NCBI RefSeq assembly: GCF_003573695.1
Contig: NC_039361.1
Span: 98,396,279 to 98,460,278 of the forward strand
Reading direction: 5' to 3'
DNA: 64,000 nucleotides
Source of the DNA: Papaver somniferum
Lineage: Eukaryota; Streptophyta; Magnoliopsida; Ranunculales; Papaveraceae
Below, one piece after another: positions 1-11,584 of this stretch. The position numbers and the translations under genes were made by a program. Under the pieces are notes generated by a model. The model was not told the origin of the DNA. It was given only the letters and a program-made list of their open reading frames with translations, and did no database searches. Every line of letters starts with the position of its first letter. Positions within the stretch are counted from its first letter, which is position 1.

Positions 1-220
1 TCTCATTCAGTATTCTAAAGTGATTGGCAGTCTACTTAACTGACGAAACACCTGTGGCCCGATGTTATACATGTATTAGTAGATCGTGCATTTGCAAGTT
101 TCTTATCACATGTAAATTGTGCTAGAATCGGGTGGTGCCTTATCACCTAGCTTAAGAATCCTAAGTTATTATATATGCAGACACCACAAATCAAGGTAGA
201 TGAGCTCAAAAATTTATTTT
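1..220. other. Unassigned flank left of a solo LTR
   Basis: AT-rich sequence with no ORF or recognisable domain. Its last five bases (216-220, ATTTT) are the left target-site duplication of the solo LTR that follows. It probably belongs to the same old element as 2483-7137, interrupted by that LTR, but nothing here proves it. Confidence 0.4.
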
Positions 221-799
221 TGTTAGAGCATAGCTCGGTTCAACCCACCAAGCGTTGGTATGTCAAGTTTGGTTGTCATATTCAGTTCCAAAACTCGAGT
301 CGCTTAATAAGTAAACTAGAGTCAACTTCGATAGGTTAGACTAGAAACGATGGAATTATTATGCTCCGGTTACTCCCAAAGATATGAAGATGGATTGAAG
401 ACAACAAAGACATTTTTCTTCAGTTTGAGGTTAGTAACTACGACTTGACTTGTTCCTTTTCTATCTTGTTTCTTTCAAATCTTTTAGATTGAAAACATAA
501 CATGCGAGTTCATATTATTATGATCAAATTATCAAGGAATTTATTGAATTACTAAGTATAACGCTTATCTTTTGAACTTCGTAGATATGTCATCGACATA
601 ATCTTATGAATGTTGTAATGATTATGTGAATGGGTAAAGGTGAATATTTCATCCTAGGAAACAATGTTTACATTAGTTTAAAGGAAGTACATTCATAAAC
701 TTGTTATGTGAATCGAAAGGGAAATTGCTAGGCTTATTGGTATTGTTATTCATTGAAAATCTTTGGATTACCAATATGTGTGATTGAGTAGAACCGATC

Positions 800-1065
800 A
801 TAACTTGTTTATGTATCTTGGTAAAACTAATCACAGTGCCTGACTTATGTATTGGTATGACTTTAATTAGTGCAACCGATCCTACGTAATCACCTGAGAT
901 GGTATGATCGATATTTGTAATTGGTGTGACCGATCCTAATCATTGGGTAACCGATCCTAGTAGTTGGTGTGATCGATCACAAATAGTTTGTGTAATCGAT
1001 CCTTGTAATTGGTGTAACCGATCCTGGTAACTGGTGTGACCAATCACAAGCAATACCATGAGTTA
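800..1065 (+). repeat. Degenerate short tandem repeat inside the solo LTR
   Basis: Irregular units of about 25 bp built on TGTAACCGATCCTAGTAATT, with variants such as GTGTGATCGATCAC and GTGACCAATCAC. About eight units are visible. The copia-type LTRs elsewhere in the window also carry an internal cluster of short repeats of different sequence, so this looks like a variable repeat region of the LTR. Confidence 0.7.
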
Positions 1066-1546
1066 CTTGAACATGTGCATAAATCTTATTTATTAATTGT
1101 TCAAAGATATTCCTTGATACTCAAACCGGAATATTCCTAATATCTTTTGATATTTGGAAATACGTTTTTAGTATATTAATATTCGAAAATATATTATTAT
1201 GACAATTTCATAAATGTGTTTTTAACCATTCGGAATTAATATGATAATATTTCGTATTAATATGGAAATTTTCGGAAATGTGTTTTTAACACATTTATTA
1301 TGAAAATTCAGATTATATATATTAATGTGTTTTTAACATATTTGATATTAATAAGCATATCTCTTGATTTATATTAGTAAAGTATTTTATATGCTAGCTA
1401 ATATTTGGTTATCAATAAAAGAGAGATTTCGGTAATATTATTTGGATATTAATTGTAAAATTAACAAAACCAAAAATATGTGTTTATTGCATAACTTTGA
1501 GAATTTTCAGTTTTGGTGATTACTTGGCATCCAAATTTCCTTGATC

Positions 1547-1554
1547 TATAAATA
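1547..1554 (+). promoter_or_regulatory. Putative LTR TATA box
   Basis: TATAAATA followed by a leader-like stretch. It lies about 1.33 kb into the LTR, matching the position of the TATA box in the other copia-type LTRs of this window (about 1.2 kb from their start). Confidence 0.5.
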
Positions 1555-2482
1555 CTTAAGTTTGCATTTCGAGCAAACTAATCCTAAGAGCCAGCAAAAC
1601 TACCTAGTTGTGTTGTTACTGGTGGAGTCGTCTATCTGGAGAAGAAAGTACCCTAATTATGCGAATCTCTTACGACCGCTCGTTTAAAGACTTCCGTGGG
1701 ATCAAGAAGCTCTACGAGTACCGTTGGTGGGAAACTAGATGATTGCATTATTATTTTAGTTTTCGATTATTGGTTTGATTGACTAACGGTTGTTGAATCT
1801 TTGATTGCACCTAGTTTGTTTATTTTTGAGAACCTTCTCTTCTGATATAAGGCTCACTCAAACTAGATCAAAGATTTAACGTTTCTACGGATCTAAGTTT
1901 TTCTAGATCCGTAACATAGATTCATTGATTTTCCATTGTTAACAGACTCCGTTCTGTGCGACAAATCAATAAGGAATCAAGTTTGTTTTTGCAGGTTCTT
2001 ACTTTGAAGATTAAATCGTAGATTGAAGACTTTGAAGATTTTAAGACTTTTATTCTTGTGTTTTGATTTTGGTGTAACTTTATGTGACTTGATTTTTACG
2101 GATTAAAAGGTTGTTTATTTTCGATAAACATAAGCCTTTTTAGATCAAAGTAAATACACTTATACGTTAACTAGGCACTTGATATTTATCTTATAAGGTT
2201 TCGGTTATACCATACTATTATCAAGTGAACACTTTGTTGTAGTATTATCTCGATTTCATATCCATAGACGATCACATAAAGTGTATTGGATTTCTCCACT
2301 TGACTGTGATATTCTCACATTGTTAGGCCAGTCCGGACTAACTCTATTTCAAGTGGACACCATGTTGAAATATTCCTTGAGTGATTGTTTCTCCAAGAGG
2401 TTTATACACGGTAGAGATTGAATAGGTTGTGATCAAATAAAAAGATTGTGGTGTATTTGGGTACCCTCGTATTTTCAATTTT

Positions 2483-2860
2483 CAATATTTTTTTTAACAT
2501 GGCAGAGTTCAGTTTCAATGATAGGCACAATGACAGTCAAGGTATCTATTCGTCACCCCCAAACCTAAACTAAACATTGTCCTTGATGTTTCAAAAGATG
2601 AACAAAATTATACTACAACATACCAAGAATACCATGCTGAGTAGAGGAAAGGAAAGAGATTACCGGATGTCGGCGAAAGCAAGTTTTGAACTCTATTATT
2701 CAATGCTAGAACCCAACAGGATCAACTGAAATCACATTGGATTAGCACATTTATATGCCGAAAAAGAAAAAAAAATCAAATTGACTCAAAATAGAGATAT
2801 TGAACCTACTGGATTATATACAAAGATAATTCACCATAAATCAACAATCTAAAGAGTTTA
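2483..2860. other. Old retroelement interior, no gene
   Basis: Contains no ORF worth naming. A stretch near 2550-2590 resembles non-coding interior sequence of plant gypsy elements read on the minus strand. It continues the host of the solo LTR at 221-2477. Confidence 0.35.
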
Positions 2861-2863
2861 GGA

Positions 2864-3079
2864 TCAACCCAAAAGACTGTATGATTTTTGTAGCCTCATA
2901 CATTTATAACATGACAGAAAATTAAGTGAGGCTGCCAGACAAGATGAGCTACCTCCAAACCTAGATTTTTCAATAGATATGCTTTTGGGCACAAAGTCTA
3001 GCAATTTTAGAGGTGCATCATGCACAAGGTCTAGTTCAAAGTGGACATTGTTAGGAATAGGCAGAGATACACATTCCAA
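2864..3079 (-). pseudogene. ORF remnant of an old retroelement, unknown function
   Basis: A 71-codon open stretch on the minus strand, downstream of and possibly once continuous with the acidic ORF at 3265-4325. It contains a motif around LLDFVPKSIS and a Ser-rich segment. I recognise no domain. Orientation and neighbourhood suggest the 3' part of a gag-like or accessory ORF in a minus-strand LTR element. Confidence 0.35.
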
Positions 3080-3264
3080 CCGTGGCTCCTTAAGACATTA
3101 TACTTAGCTACAAGATGACTTGAGAAGCACACAGATCTAACCCAAGGCTTGGAGTTGTCCACAAAGTGGGTTTGACAATATCTCGGTCGATATTAAGATA
3201 ATCATGTTGTGACTCAAGCAGGGTATCAGATGTCTAAGTTATTTTCATTTGTATCATTACACGA

Positions 3265-4325
3265 TTAAACTCTCCCTAAGTCAGAAACAAGTATAAGATC
3301 ATGCTCGTGTTCACTGAATAAATCAACAAGCCCCAATTCAAAATCAGAATAAGCAGCATATTGCGACCTAGGCAGGGAATCAGACACAAAAGATTTATAT
3401 TCATGCATAAGATCATTAGTGTCAACATAGAATTCAACTTTTCGTAAGTCGGATACAAATTTTGTGTCATGCTCTTCTTCACAGAGCAATTGTACAGGCC
3501 CCAATTCAGTAGCCACATCATTCAAAAACTCAGTGTTAAGAATAAGAAAATCAGAAGAAGCAGCAACGGAGTCTAATGTCTCAGAAAGAGAAGATTCCAT
3601 AAGAATATTTTAAGAAAAAACATGTTCTTCTAACATTAAATCATTGTCATCATCATCATCGTAATAAGAATGCAATTCCCTATTCAAAACCACAACGTCT
3701 CTAGTTCACTCGTTTACCTCTACATTAGGTTCATATTCAATATTAATTTCATGAGTAGAAACATAAACACTATTTTCAAAATTTACTTCATTAGGACTAA
3801 CAAACATGCATTATGAAGTTCCTTCCTTTCTTCATTTGGTAAATGAATAAGGTTCATTTTTAGAATCATATTAAGTTGTTCTATGGAAGGAGAGTCTTCA
3901 ATAGTGGGAATCCTCGTTTCATATGGAAATTCATTACATGATGGTGCATGAGGTCCACTATCGAAGGGAAATTCAGATGTGTTGCTATATGGATGATCAT
4001 GCAATGCTTGCAATTCAAATCTAGCATTATTTTGTTCAATGAGTTTAAGATCTTCCATCATAGATTGCATACAAGGGCTCAAGGGAGTACAAAATTGTTC
4101 AACATCCCATAGTGGTGACTGGTACTTGTGTGGATAACAATTAGGGTCTATATATTGTAGCTCAGGACCTTGAAAAGGTCTGCAATATTCCCTAAAGTTA
4201 TTAAAATCATGGTATATGGGATTTTCATAATGTGAAGCATACTCGTAGGCAAGTTCTCTAATTGATTTATGCGACAATCTCTCATCCCTAACATCAGTCC
4301 AAAATCCAGACATTTTTTTTCCCAA
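3265..4325 (-). pseudogene. Frameshifted acidic ORF of an old retroelement (gag-like or accessory, unassigned)
   Basis: Two open stretches on the minus strand: 3783-4325 (180 codons, start MGKKMSGFWTDVRDE) and 3265-3600 (111 codons). They lie in different frames. Coding-like sequence between them carries an Asp run near 3645-3665 and at least one stop, so they look like one protein of about 350 residues broken by a frameshift near 3795 and stops. The N-terminal part is rich in Tyr, His and Pro, the C-terminal part is strongly acidic. No zinc knuckle, protease or polymerase motif is visible. The position downstream of an LTR/leader-like region on the same strand (about 6120-7137) suggests a structural or accessory ORF of a non-autonomous LTR element. 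I would not give it a function. Confidence 0.45.
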
Positions 4326-6119
4326 TGAAATGAGTCTATCCTAAATGCTTCTACTAATTCTAAACAGAATGATGCATGCAAAAACTATATATAAGCTAGC
4401 AAGACTAAACACAACAGATTGTACAAGATTACACTAACAAAAACTAACAAGAAATTTTTTAAAAAAAATGATATTGTTGTGACAATGGCGGAGGGTCGTG
4501 ACGTCTATCTATCTGAACTGAGTTTCTATTGGAGTACGACAATAAAAATATGGTCAACTACCGAGAGGCCAACTCGTATTTGCTAACAAGACATATAGCA
4601 CATTTGTTGAACCCAATATCCGATCATTCAGTCTAAGCAATTATAAATCATTCCTAGACGTCATGTTGTTGTAGTGTTTAAGAAACTTACCTTCGGTATG
4701 CATCCGGTAAAGGCTACACCAAACTGAATACTGTTATTTTCCTAGTAGCTTCTATAGTAGTTTCTTTGTTTCTGCGGTACAATATCGGAGCAGGCACAAC
4801 AACAGTTCGCTTCTTTTCCTTTGCCGTAACTTGTGAGCACCTGATAATGTTCAAGGAGAATTTCAATATCCAAATGTGTATATACAAAGAAAAGAAACAA
4901 ATGAGTTAAACTTACTAACATCTACAGAAAATGAAATGGTATATTACAGAGAGACGATGACTTTTAAACTATAATTACAAACAAACTTTAAAAAAAAAAT
5001 GCAAAATGATGGAAAGCTAACAAAACTATAAAAACAAACTAAGCTATTACATACTATACAATCTATATTTCTGGTCACTTTAGCCAACTACAAACAAGAA
5101 GTATGACAACTAACTCGTACTGGAACTACCTTACACTAATTTTGAATTACAGAAGTGCTGCTATACATGACAAAGATGATTATTCCCTAAAGCTAAGACA
5201 CTATCAGCACTATAAGACGTTCAGCTTAATTATTATGCAGTCTAATTTAAACTATGCGCTACAACTTAACTATAGCTAGTGGTTAACTACAGACACAAGC
5301 TTACTGGAAAAAAAATGATAAGATGCAAACGACTGAAATGAAATTGATGATAACCTTGAAAAATAAATCTACTAACAAAACTATGAAAGACTTAACAACT
5401 AACTATTATGCAATTTATACGACTAAGTACTACCACTAACTTATACAAGTTTTGAGGTACATATACAATTCCAAAATAAAAAAAATAAAAAACGGACAGG
5501 ACGTTAACCATCTAAGGGAAATGGATTGTAGTCTAAATCTATGTTATACTAAAAACAAAAGAAGCAAAGAATTATAACTTATGAAAAAGAAAAGATGTAC
5601 AGGACAGAGATAGTTTATGGCCCTATAAGTAAATTACTGCTAGTACCAAGAGATGCTAAGCTTTTTAGTTGTTATACAGCCTATGTTAACGATGCACTAC
5701 CACCAACTAATATCAGTATTAAATTACTGACGAGGAGAGAAAATAGATAAGATGCAATTATTTACAGAAGTATAAAATGACTTGATGATGTTACAGACAC
5801 GCTATAGAGAATATTTAGTGATGCAAACTGCTAAAATGCCCTTAAAAGTAACTGCTACAGATTATAGAGAACTAAAATAAGCCTAACAGTAAAACAAAGG
5901 GAAATGTAAGCAAGTATATAAACTAAACCAAAGATAAGTAAATCTGAACTAATAGCTACAGGACAATGATACTTCACACTAAATAAAAATTCAGAACCAG
6001 CAACTTATGTTGACAGTACTAATAAATCTCTTTTTTTTTTTTCTTTTTCAAAGATAACAAAGACTATTTAGAATACCTAACTACAATTGGTAAAGCAAAA
6101 CCTATTAATCTAACTACAC
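4326..6119. other. AT-rich stretch without genes
   Basis: About 1.8 kb with no convincing ORF on either strand, many short A- and T-runs and no tandem repeat I can delimit. Probably the untranslated leader of the old minus-strand element whose ORFs lie at 2864-4325. Confidence 0.5.
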
Positions 6120-7137
6120 CGTCTGCAACTCTCCGATAGCGGCGTCAAAAACTTAGTAAGCTTAGAAACCTACGATTATAACCGCAAGCACACGACGTCT
6201 AGAAGTAAACAATGGAAAATACGGGTCGATCCTACGGGGAGTCGGATTGGTGAAGCTAAACTTCTAACGTTCTATGAATACTAATTTAGAGGTGAAATGG
6301 ATTGTCGATACGACTACTATGAATGATACTACACAAACAAGACTAAAATTAAATTAAAAGACATTAGGGAACTCGAATTCACTATTTAACCTGCACTAGA
6401 TAATTCATTTATGGATACTACTCTTGTGTTTTTAACAAATAGCGGTGAAGATTCGAGTCTGCCGCATATTCAAGGTGATCTGAAGATGAATAATTTATTA
6501 CAACTAAAATATTCATCCTAAGCATTAATTGCCTGATTAAAGCACAACTAATCAAAAGACAAAACGATTCATTTAAGCATGATTTGCATCACAACAACAT
6601 AGAATTGTTTCAACTACCTAGGTTGCATGACAAACAAGGTGAAAGTAATATGTTGTAGCATAAAGATTAAATCTATCCTTAAGAAGTTAAGCACAACAAG
6701 AACAAATTCAAAACCAAAATCATCTAATATTATATTAAGAGTTTCATCTCTAAGCACTAGCTAAGAAATTAGAACATGATTGAAAAATACTGAAAATAAA
6801 CCTAACTACTGCTTGGTGTACCGGCTACTCCGGGCTTGAGTTTCACAATACAGACTCCCCTCAATTTATAGAAACTTTATCCAATCCAATCAATCAATCG
6901 CCATTACCAAATCACGATAAACATCAATATTAAAATTATCATCACTCACACGCTGATTTGCTGAGGTTTCTTCACCAATGCCTATTGTAGACAGGGTATG
7001 GGCTTCCATGAGTGGGGTTGTAGAGAACAAGACATGCAAGCCACAATCTGTTTAGCTCTAAGACTATCTTAAACCTATAAATAGGTTAGTGTGGGATGAT
7101 AATTGGTACTTGTAGTGATGGAATTTCGTGTGACAGT
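6120..7137 (-). mobile_element. Probable LTR/leader part of the old gypsy-type element, first segment
   Basis: Read on the minus strand, the stretch near 6130-6155 (TTTTTGACGCCGCTATCGG) resembles the TTTTTGGCGCCGTTGCCGG sequence at the 5' end of many plant gypsy elements. The part near 6215-6245 (GGGTCGATCCTACGGGGAG on plus) resembles the equivalent region of the solo LTR at 24728. Element 1 interrupts this region at 7138, and it appears to resume at 22451. The exact LTR ends could not be fixed. Confidence 0.35.
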
Positions 7138-7553
7138 TGTAGATGGGGTAAAACGATTTGCTGGTTTTTACGGAATTGAGGAGACGACCATACGGAGGAG
7201 GTTCCTTGAACCGAGCAAACTGCTTAACCTCACACAGATGCACTGCAAAGGGAGTGTTTGAATTGGATAGATCGATCTGTAGGACTCTAACCTAAACCAA
7301 GACAATGGTCGTTCCAGAGTCAATTCGGTCACAAGAGAGGATGGGTCGATCTGTAGGAGGGAAGCTGAGAAATGTGTGAGATCAATGGTGATCGAAGATT
7401 GTAGGTGTGTTGTGTATTCTGCGTGAAAAAATAAGATAAGATCTGATTGATTGGATTTTGCTCTGTTGAGAGTAATTGCTCAGACGTTGAGTTCTTAATC
7501 CCTTGTTGTCTGTTGACGAGAGATTGTTTGTTATCAATCATGATTCAGAGACT

Positions 7554-7561
7554 TATTTATA
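7554..7561 (-). promoter_or_regulatory. LTR TATA box of Element 1 (3' LTR copy)
   Basis: TATAAATA on the minus strand. A TATA-like site is present at the same place in the related LTRs, for example near 34929-34935 and 46181-46187. Confidence 0.55.
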
Positions 7562-7983
7562 TTGCAAGAATTGTAGATACCTTGATCCCATGAAGTGTGA
7601 CAGTTGCTGGAGTCAAAGAGTGGGGAAGTGGAAATCGTGTTAAAACCAGTTGCTCATCGGGCGGAGACTTGGTTGATTTCATACCCACTACTTTTCTAAC
7701 TCCTCTAACTGCTTGCACGACTTGCTCACATTCTCATCGTGTGTATGAACACACGTGCCGTATACCACCAGACCAAAACCCTAGTTGATATCCCCCATGT
7801 GACACGATTGATGTCTCGTGATTGTGGAGTCTGCAAGGCAGGTGTGCATTTAGTTTGTCAGTTGTTGACTTTATGAGACGATGAGTCTTTGTATTGCTGA
7901 GTCGAACATGATTTATAGATGTTCTAGGAATCATGAATTGAACGTGTCTGTTGAGACAGAGGTATAATTGTTGATAGTTAAGG

Positions 7984-8075
7984 TGAGCAAATGTTGCTCA
8001 TTTGATGAATAGTTGAATATTGATAGTTGAACCAATATTCCTTAATCTGAGCAAATATTGCTCGTTTGATGAATT
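7984..8075. repeat. GAGCAA-N3-TTGCTC palindromes in U3 of Element 1
   Basis: Contains GAGCAAATGTTGCTC and GAGCAAATATTGCTC, each a 6-bp perfect inverted repeat around three bases. Between them is a second inverted repeat, GAATATTG...CAATATTC, with a 10-base loop. Confidence 0.8.
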
Positions 8076-8769
8076 ATTGGTAGCGGGACCAAATGAAATA
8101 TTAATTTAAGATACTGATGATCGGGCCTAGTATAATAATTAAAATGTTGATCACGGGATCAACGTGAAATTATTAGTGTTTGAACCTGCTCAGAATTATG
8201 AACCTTGGATCCAAAACCTTAATTTTAATCAATTGCTGATTTATTGAAATCAACCACGGAGTGAAGGAGGGACCGGTTACATGGGATGATGGACCGGCCA
8301 TGTAGTGCCCAGATGCTCGAGTGAGAAAATACCAAAGTCTCTTGAAGACCAGTTGGTGAAAGGATGATTAAATGCTGGTTTAATCATTTATTAAAATAGT
8401 GCTCGTCTAAGCCTTAGGTGATAAAACCTAATTATGAAGAGATGAAGGACCGACCAAGGGGTCAGGGAACCGGCCTGGTTGATCATGGGATCGAATGACG
8501 ATCATTTGATGAAATTCCAAGTTGTTTGGAAGGGATTGAACCTAATATGAACAAATTAGGGAAAATTATGAAAATATCTGGGACCGGCCTCTTGCAAGCC
8601 AAAGGGCCAACCTTGGTCGGTAAAGGTAATATTACCATGCCACCAAATTGTTTGTGTCTCAGTCCTGAGAGTTTTGTTATTTTCTGGTGTGCATTTGAGC
8701 AACATTTGGGAAAATATGAAGAAATCAGGGTTTTGTTGAAACTGAGGAACTTCATGAGATGAAGGAAAT

Positions 8770-8961
8770 AATTAATAATAAAATAAAGAATCATAAAGTG
8801 TGGGACCAGCTATGGCTAAGGCATGGCCGACCGGCTAATAAGCCCGGTCCCATGGCACTTTTCCTAATTTTATATTATTTTCATGATTTGAAGGAAATAT
8901 CATGAAATCAAGGAGTTTCTTTAAAACGAAGGAGTTTTCATGAAATGAAGGAAACAACAAC

Positions 8962-9028
<67 letters not shown>

Positions 9029-9520
9029 TAATAATAATATAAAATAAGGGACGTGTGGAACCGGACATGGTTAGGGCATGGTCGGCCAGCTAGTGCCCCG
9101 GTCCCTGAACCTTTCCTAATTTTATATTATTTTCATGATTTGAAGGAAATATCATGAAATCAAGGAGTTTCATAAGATGAAGGAAATAATAATAATAATA
9201 AAATAATAAGGAATTAACGTGTGGGACCGGCTAAAACCAGGGCATGGCCGGCCGGCTAGTAAACCCGGTCCCGTAATACTTTTCCTAATATTTTTTATTT
9301 CCTTGACATGAAGGAAACACCATGAAACTGAGGAGTTTCCTTAAAAGATGGAGTTTTTTTTTCAAATAAAGGGATTTTCATGAGATCAAGGAAAAATAAT
9401 AAAATGTGATAAAATAAAGAAATAGGCGTGGGACTGGTCACGGCATGACTGGCCAGCTGATGGGCCCAATCCCCTGGCGCCTTAGCTAATATTTTATTAT
9501 TATTATTTTTCTTTCTATTT
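8770..9520. repeat. Tandem array of GGGACCGG...CCGGTCCC hairpin units in U3 (Element 1, left LTR)
   Basis: Four units of about 160-250 bp. Each has a GC-rich palindrome (GGGACCGG, then a GCATGGCCGGCCGGC-type core, then CCGGTCCC). An AT-rich segment with CATGAAATCAAGGAGTTT-like sequence and an (AAT)n tail follows. Units sit near 8800, 9055, 9220 and 9430, and the last is degenerate. The stems could fold in either strand. Confidence 0.8.
8956..9030 (+). repeat. (AAT)n microsatellite
   Basis: More than 20 nearly uninterrupted AAT units. Equivalent sites in the other LTR copies have only 4-9 units, so this tract expanded in this copy. It creates a spurious poly-leucine ORF on the minus strand. 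Confidence 0.95.
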
Positions 9521-9769
9521 TGCATAGGTTCATCGTTCCTTCATATTTTTGAATGCTCGTTAGTGCATTATTGCTGAGTACACTTGCACCATTTTGGTCG
9601 GGGCTTACTCGATAGTGGCTCAGATGCCCGTACGTTGAATATTTATTATTAACCATGGAATTCTGGTAGGAAGAGCAATGAATTGAAGTAATGAAATATT
9701 ATGAAGAACGTAGAATATTTTCTAGAGATTCAGTTAATGAATCTAATGAATAGAAATAATTAATTGATG

Positions 9770-10040
9770 GATCTATACTAGCACGTTGTCTAGGAGCATT
9801 AGTTATTCGAGAATTGAGCGATATGAGCTAGTTGAAGCGTCATATTTAGTTATTACGTATAATCAGGGAAAACATTGTTGCATCCTGAAGACGTTATTGA
9901 TCTATACTAGCAGGCAAGCTGTCTAGGAGCCGTCCAATCATTAAGATTCTATACACATGTATTTTATATAGTCAAGGAAAATGTTGTTACGTCCTGAAGA
10001 CGTTATCGCTCTATACTAGCAGGCAAGCTGTCCAGGAGCC
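9770..10040. repeat. CTATACTAGCAGGC repeats in the LTR
   Basis: Three imperfect units with the core CTATACTAGCAGGCAAGCTG then TCTAGGAGC, two with a preceding GAAGACGTTAT. The same set recurs near 21920-22200, 37390-37560 and 48750-48920, in all LTRs of this family. Confidence 0.7.
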
Positions 10041-10499
10041 GTCGATTCTATATATAAGTGATTACTGAAATTGCTCAGTATTCATGATATGTGTCGTTGC
10101 CTCAGTTGAGAGACTGCATATTCATGTATGCTCTAAGAGACAATATACTCAGTCATAGGTTCTTGTGGCATGAGCTTTCATGCTTCAATGAGAGATATGA
10201 GCCTCAATACTCATCTGTTTGCTGGATAAGGAATATGTAATATTATGGTTTTACGATTTTATCCTTTGTCGAAAATCCACCATCAGCATTAAGTCTCCTT
10301 CTTAGTGAGGGACAGTCATGTTCCTCAGTCAGAACTGGATGGTGATTTTTTTTTAGTTACAGACGAAATAAGTAATTGAACTTAGTCGTAAGATAGAATG
10401 TTACCGGATTTTTGATTGTACGAGCGAGCTATGGCTTGAACGAAGATCCCAGTAGCATGATAGAGCATCGTCTGACGAGCGTAAATTGGTCTAGCACCA

Positions 10500-11580
10500 C
10501 TGATGTTGGCCGTGTCTTTGCTTCTTCTGGGAAACACCAAACCAAAGATGAGGACTTTTGCAGATGTCCGTTCAAAGGTGAATCACCCTGAGATGAGGGA
10601 TTTTATTCGTGGTACGCCTCATGATCAGCTGAGGAAGAAGAGGTGCGAAGATGAAAAGCTGAGAACCCGTTGATCATAGAGTTGAGCCGTATCCACCTGG
10701 TATGAAGGTTGATCGTTTAGCCAAAATCAATTTCCATGTTGAATGTTAGGAAAATGACCATTTGGATGTTGTCTATGATGATCTTGAATATCATCTCGAA
10801 GAGATTGCTGCAAAAACATCCCTCTGCTTGCCTCTTTGAAACTAGGGGACGTTGCTCAACTGTGAGTGTTATGAATTCCGTGTAGAAATTTCTGTTTGTA
10901 TGTCATCCGCTTTGGAAGTTGCTGAAACTTCATACGATGTCGAATGATGATTGACTCCAATTTTCGAAGATAAGAGAGCGACGAATCATATGCAAAAAGA
11001 ATCCTTCGGTTTGGAGATGTCTAGGGGGGTCAATGGCGCGTGCACATTCATAACTTGTAATCCGTGCAAACTTTCAGATTTCATAAACCTGAGTGTGAAA
11101 GCCATATCTTTCTACTCGGATGTCCGACTGATGCGCCCTTTTAGTATGTTGTATCAGAGGCATGGAAAAACATCTTTTATCAAGGAAGTATTGTCCCATT
11201 CCTCATTCATTGGTACGTTTTTGTAAACCAATGGCCTGAAGTATGGTGTATCTCATTTGTAGAGGTGATGATAACATCTTGTAGAAGACTTCGGCTTGTG
11301 CTTGTTCAACGTGCAAGCTTTTGGAAGACTTTCATGTCTTCATATCTTGATATGAATCATTAGTGCTTGGAGAAGTTTGATCCATCGAGTAACACTTCCG
11401 AGGATGGATAGTTGATGAAGCTGGTCTTCAGGATGTTGCTCCTGAGACCGTTGTTAATGCTGAGATCACAATTGGATTTTCTTCAGAGATCCTTGTTAGT
11501 GTTGAGACCATAGAAGGAGTTTCTCTAGAGATCCTTGTTGATGCTGAGACCATGGATTGATGTGGATTTCACGAAATTGG
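10500..11580 (+). pseudogene. Unidentified coding-like segment antisense in Element 1
   Basis: Upstream of about 10500 the sequence matches Element 2 (37809-38025); beyond it the two diverge. Here Element 1 has a coding-like stretch near 10549-10850: about 41 codons from ATGAGGACT, then a +1 shift and about 50 more, with one stop, including an acidic piece around DVVYDDLEYH. A second open stretch follows at 10951-11226 (91 codons). I recognise neither. Around 11440-11550 there are two to three copies of a 30-bp repeat with GAGATCCTTGTTGATGCTGA. The segment takes the place of the promoter and N-terminal half of the PMD gene in Element 2. It may be a different captured gene or rearranged element sequence. 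Confidence 0.4.
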
Positions 11581-11584
11581 AAGA

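Larger units (their letters stand above)
221..2477 (+). mobile_element. Solo LTR of a copia-type retrotransposon, plus orientation
   Basis: Begins TGTTAGAGCATAGCTCGG and ends CCCTCGTATTTTCA, so it has TG...CA ends. It is flanked by a perfect 5-bp duplication, ATTTT at 216-220 and 2478-2482. The start resembles the copia-type LTRs further right, which begin TGTTAGAGCATTGCTCGG when read on their own strand. A TATA-box-like TATAAATA lies at 1547-1554, a sensible place for an LTR promoter. No primer-binding site follows the right end, so the element was reduced to one LTR by recombination between its two LTRs. Length is about 2.26 kb. Confidence 0.87.
7138..10288 (-). repeat. Left (3') LTR of Element 1
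   Basis: Starts TGTAGATGGGG and ends CACCATCAGCA, 3151 bp. On the element strand the TATA-like site near 7554 means U3 is about 2.7 kb and R-U5 only about 0.4 kb. U3 holds three repeat classes: GAGCAA...TTGCTC palindromes, GGGACCGG hairpins and CTAGCAGGC repeats. Confidence 0.85.

Noticed and set aside
800..1065. Regularly spaced short repeats as a CRISPR-like array
   Set aside because: Units are contiguous, irregular and lack unique spacers; they lie inside a plant LTR.
8835..9068. Minus-strand ORF with a long Leu run
   Set aside because: Translation of the (AAT)n microsatellite; no other support.
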